Assembly (NCBI GenBank): GCA_963662895.1
Contig: OY759981.1
Coordinates: 3,224,001-3,288,000 of the forward strand
Source: GWE2-42-39 sp963662895
GTDB lineage: Bacteria > Bacteroidota > Bacteroidia > Bacteroidales > Prolixibacteraceae
DNA length: 64,000 nt
Direction of reading: 5' to 3'
A model generated the notes under the pieces. The model was not told where the DNA came from. It ran no database searches and worked only from the letters and a program-made list of their open reading frames with translations. Positions 61,107 to 64,000 of the stretch are shown one piece after another. Within the stretch, counting starts at the first letter, position 1. Each line of letters starts with the position of its first letter. A program made the position numbers and the translations under genes.

Positions 61107-62228
61107 TTAGTTTTTTATTTTTACAAAATCTCTAAAATTATCCCTGTCAATTACAAATCCATTTGCATTATAAGCATCTAAGAATTTTTGAGGAAATTTT
61201 GTTTTTTTATCTTTCCATTTAAATTCAAATGCAGCGATTTCTCCGTCTTTTTCTTCAACAAAATCAATTTCCTGCTGTTGCTGTGTTCTCCAAAAATAGA
61301 TTCTCGCAAATGTGTCTTTGTAAATATTTTGTTTTAGCCTTTCCGATACTAGAAAGTTTTCCCATAAAGCTCCTTTGTCAAGTCTTAGGTTTAAGGGTTT
61401 AAAGTCACCAATAATCATATTTCGAATACCATTATCGTAAAAGTAAATTTTACGATTTTGTTTTATTTCATTTCTTAAGTTTCGACTAAAGCTATTGAGG
61501 CGAAAGATGATGTAGCCCTTTTCTAAAATATCAATGTAATTTTGTATTGTAATTTTATTAACTCCTATGAGTTGAGATAATTCATTGTAATTAACCTCGC
61601 TTCCCATTTGTAAAGCTAAAGCTTGCAATAGTTGGTCGAGAACTTCAGGTTTTCTGATGTCTGAAAAAGCAAGAATATCTCTGTATAAATAACTGGCAAC
61701 GAGATTTTTTAGAGTTTCTCGTTCTTTGCCTTGATTATTTATTACTTCCGGATAAAATCCATACAATAATCTGTTTTCGATTTGCTGCTCTGCTTTGATA
61801 AATCCAATTTTATCTTCGTATTCCTCCCACGAAATAGGAAATAATTCGTATTCCCATTTTCTGCCTGTTAACGGCTCATTAAGAGCATTCCCTAAATCAA
61901 AAGAAGAAGAGCCACTAACAAATAGTTGAACATCTTTAAATTGGTCAGTGATTATTTTTAAAGTTAGCCCAATTCCTGGAATTCGTTGAGCTTCGTCAAG
62001 GAATACATATTTGTAATTTCCAAGAAATGTCCTTATTTGTTCTGTCGTTGGATTTTGAAGAAGGCTTCTGGTTGATGGGTCATCTGCATCAAGAAACAAA
62101 AACTCTTTGCCTGTAAGAATCTCTTTCAATAGAGTCGTTTTGCCTACTTGTCTTGCGCCTACTACGATTATTGCTTTTCCACTTTTGAATTTTTCTTTTA
62201 TAGTATTTTCGATTGTTCTTGTAAACAT
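61107..62228 (-). CDS. AAA ATPase with DUF4143 domain
   Basis: A 373-aa protein. Walker A is VVGARQVGKTTLL (about residues 22-34), Walker B is YVFLDEAQRI (about 73-82), and a sensor-1-like VSGSSSF follows (about 103-109). The C-terminal DUF4143 region carries a PD-(D/E)xK-like pattern (YFWRTQQQQEIDFVEEKDGEIAAFEFKW, about 314-341). This family is frequent in genomic islands and its function is unknown. It is complete and lies between an intron 3' remnant and a type 2 palindromic module. Confidence 0.88.
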   Translation of the reverse strand: MFTRTIENTIKEKFKSGKAIIVVGARQVGKTTLLKEILTGKEFLFLDADDPSTRSLLQNPTTEQIRTFLGNYKYVFLDEAQRIPGIGLTLKIITDQFKDVQLFVSGSSSFDLGNALNEPLTGRKWEYELFPISWEEYEDKIGFIKAEQQIENRLLYGFYPEVINNQGKERETLKNLVASYLYRDILAFSDIRKPEVLDQLLQALALQMGSEVNYNELSQLIGVNKITIQNYIDILEKGYIIFRLNSFSRNLRNEIKQNRKIYFYDNGIRNMIIGDFKPLNLRLDKGALWENFLVSERLKQNIYKDTFARIYFWRTQQQQEIDFVEEKDGEIAAFEFKWKDKKTKFPQKFLDAYNANGFVIDRDNFRDFVKIKN

Positions 62229-62315
62229 TTTTTGTTTTCAAAAGTAGTTTTCAATATCGTAATGACCAAAACTTATAATAATTAGTCATTAAATTGCCTG
62301 TATTGCTGTTTTTTT

Positions 62316-62370
62316 GTCGGGTAACTCAGGCGGATTACTCCGCCCTTGTCCCCTAAGAACCGTACTTGAC
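62316..62370 (-). mobile_element. Group II intron 3'-end remnant
   Basis: On the minus strand: CAAGTACGGTTCTTAGGGG (distal half of domain V), then a domain VI-like hairpin GGGCGGAGTAATCCGCC and the 3' end GAGTTACCCGAC (62316). It matches the 3' end of the complete intron (CCTACTCGAC) in layout. Upstream intron sequence is lost. It lies 88 bp before the AAA ATPase start. Confidence 0.65.
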
Positions 62371-62632
62371 TGACCGACAAGAGGTAGCCACTCCTTACGG
62401 ATGTTTGCTTGTTCCTTAAAGGCTTTTGTGCGCTTCTTATGGTTTCCCATGCATTCCTTAAATTTTCCTGTCTATCCACTATGACTTCTCATGCATTCCT
62501 TACGAACGCCCGTTTGTTTCTTAACGCTGCTTGAACGTTCTTTATCGTTTCTCTTGTATTCCTTATCGTTTGTCTAATCCATAAAGTTTATAATGCCTAA
62601 AACGCTAAATGCCTTAGAATTCTTATCTTATT
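62371..62632. repeat. Degenerate repeats between ATPase and permease genes
   Basis: ATGCATTCCTTA occurs at about 62449 and 62492, with related CTTGTATTCCTTA and TTGTTCCTTAA blocks, giving a loose periodic pattern. Translated on the minus strand this becomes repeated RN-A-ET-I/LRNK segments with stops, so it may be decayed coding repeats. No intact gene. Confidence 0.4.
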
Positions 62633-64000
62633 TCATTCATACCTCAATGCCTCTACCGGGTTTCTTGTTGCAGTTCGCCAGCTCTGCCAACTAACTGTAA
62701 TTAGTGTAATTAACAAAGCAAGCAAACCAGCAAGCGCAAAAATCCACCAACTTAGCTCTGTTTTATAGGCAAAGTCTTCGAGCCATTTGTGCATGGCATA
62801 GCCTGAAACTGGAACTGCAATTACAAAAGCTACAAATATCCAAACAACAAAACTTTTGTTCAATAAAAACAAAACTTCAGAAATACGCGCGCCATTTACC
62901 TTTCGTATTCCAATTTCTTTTACTCGCTTTTTAATTGTGTTAGAAGCCAGTCCCAGTAATCCCAGCGCAGCTAGTAAAACCGACAGCACCGTATAAATCG
63001 AAAACAGTCCTGCAAGTTTTTCGTCAGCTTTCATTTGTAGTTGATAAGTATCTTTAGTATAATTAAATTCAAATGGGTCAGAAGGATAAAAATGGCTCCA
63101 TATTTCTTTTAACTCTGCCATGATTGAACTACCAACTTGTTGGTTAAACGCTACTGAGATAAAACCAACATCGTATTTCCAAAGTAAGTCATTGATAATT
63201 AAAAGAGGTTCGATAACTTTTCGTGGCGATTCCTGATGGAAATTCTCAACAACACCACATACCTGATAAGTTGTATTTTCAATATTAATATAATCATTTA
63301 CGCTTACATTGATAAATTTGTCAATGGCTGCATTCGGCAATTCAAATCCCAGTTTATTACAAGCCTCTCGATTTATTACCAATAGATTACTTCCAGGTTT
63401 ATCTTCATCAGCAAACATTCTTCCGGTTAATAACTTGGGATTATATACTTGAGCAAAATGACTATCGACACTGAGCAATCCATAGATTAAACCTGCTTTT
63501 TCAGGTTCATCGACAGAGAAAATCTTGTTGCTATGGTAATTAATCACTTTCCCCGGAATACTTGAAGATAATGTTGTGCCTTTCACAAAAGCCAAGCGGC
63601 TCACTTCTTCCAAAAATGCATTTAATTTTTCGGCAGAACCTAATTTTTTAATAGCGCTCATGGGTGTGTACGAATAAGCAGTTTGATTGATAGAAAGACC
63701 AATGTCTTTATTTTTCATAAACGATACCTGTTGCACAATAGCGGTAGTTGCTATTAGCAGTCCGATAGAAGCTGCAAACTGAAAAATTATTAGCGTACGG
63801 CGGAATCTAAAACCATCGTTTTTTTGTGTGAAATTTTTTGACAAAAGTTGTTGAGCTTTTCTGGGAATTAGCATTAATGCCGGATATAGACCACTGAGAA
63901 TTGAGCCAAACAAGAAAATTAGAATAAATCCAAAAAGGTTAATTCGTTCGATTGGAATTAAATGCTGTAATCCAATATAATTACTCATCGGCTTTCTAAT
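62633..64000 (-). CDS. MacB/FtsX-type ABC transporter permease, partial at the window edge
   Basis: At least 455 codons, open through the right edge; the ATG at 63988 is not the true start because the frame continues upstream and the protein corresponds to the C-terminal 55-60% of an about 800-aa permease. Visible parts are a TM segment (about residues 15-35 of this part), a second periplasmic MacB-like domain (about 75-320) and a C-terminal FtsX domain. The end NPVEALRYE is nearly identical to that of the permease at 57523, indicating paralogues. Confidence 0.88.
   Translation of the reverse strand: MRKPMSNYIGLQHLIPIERINLFGFILIFLFGSILSGLYPALMLIPRKAQQLLSKNFTQKNDGFRFRRTLIIFQFAASIGLLIATTAIVQQVSFMKNKDIGLSINQTAYSYTPMSAIKKLGSAEKLNAFLEEVSRLAFVKGTTLSSSIPGKVINYHSNKIFSVDEPEKAGLIYGLLSVDSHFAQVYNPKLLTGRMFADEDKPGSNLLVINREACNKLGFELPNAAIDKFINVSVNDYINIENTTYQVCGVVENFHQESPRKVIEPLLIINDLLWKYDVGFISVAFNQQVGSSIMAELKEIWSHFYPSDPFEFNYTKDTYQLQMKADEKLAGLFSIYTVLSVLLAALGLLGLASNTIKKRVKEIGIRKVNGARISEVLFLLNKSFVVWIFVAFVIAVPVSGYAMHKWLEDFAYKTELSWWIFALAGLLALLITLITVSWQSWRTATRNPVEALRYE

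Noticed and set aside
1..64000. tRNA, rRNA, tmRNA or origin of replication
   Set aside because: No cloverleaf with a TTC-loop and acceptor end, no rRNA-like conserved stretch and no DnaA-box cluster was noticed; a dedicated scan was not possible.

Overview
The window is from a Bacteroidota chromosome, most likely an anaerobic or facultative member of Bacteroidales/Marinilabiliales. The evidence is a SusC/SusD pair with a FecI/FecR-type sigma/anti-sigma pair, an LpxC-FabZ fusion, a fused E1 alpha-beta 2-oxoacid dehydrogenase, and promoters of the Bacteroidota type (TTG, about 18 bp, TAnnTTTG). No rRNA or tRNA gene was recognised. The species cannot be named from the sequence.

0.2-9.1 kb: an AraC regulator is divergent from a tight six-gene operon. 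It encodes a FucP-like MFS transporter, an L-fucose/L-arabinose isomerase-family protein, a PfkB kinase, a SIS-domain isomerase, a TIM-like barrel protein and a YjbQ protein. It reads as uptake, isomerisation, phosphorylation and processing of an unknown sugar. A methyltransferase and a small Cys-rich membrane protein follow, then a 153-bp palindromic element.

9.3-20.0 kb: a second catabolic operon on the minus strand runs E2, E3, E1 (2-oxoacid/acetoin-type dehydrogenase), PHP protein, SDR (sorbitol-6-phosphate dehydrogenase-like), SorE-like dehydrogenase and an FSA-type aldolase. A divergent GntR/UTRA regulator precedes it, with a perfect 18-bp palindromic operator candidate between them.

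20.2-33.3 kb is conserved housekeeping: aspartate kinase, an MBL-fold hydrolase, an alpha/beta-hydrolase-like protein, the lipid A operon (HD protein-lpxD-lpxC/fabZ-lpxA) and rimP-nusA-infB. 33.6-42.1 kb is a polysaccharide utilisation locus: ECF sigma, anti-sigma, SusC with STN domain, SusD and a GH43 enzyme.

42.3-62.4 kb is a decayed accessory region and the most unusual part of the window. Unrelated genes, almost all on the minus strand, are separated by two classes of conserved palindromic module. They are a membrane-anchored XRE protein, a HigB/HigA-like pair with a broken toxin, a lipoprotein, RhuM, a MacB/FtsX permease and an AAA/DUF4143 ATPase. Between them lie pieces of group II introns, remnants of Y1/REP-type (RAYT) transposase elements, 22-bp tandem arrays and a short IS21-like insertion. 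One complete group II intron sits in a decayed tyrosine-recombinase gene, and its ends can be fixed to the base because the flanking exons rejoin into the integrase HxFASH...LEQGIDIRF region. Several genes here are pseudogenes. The layout (promoter-poor gene, 3' palindrome, mobile-element fragment, next gene) recalls a cassette array, but neither a functional integrase nor canonical attC sites could be proven by eye. A second FtsX-type permease runs off the right edge.
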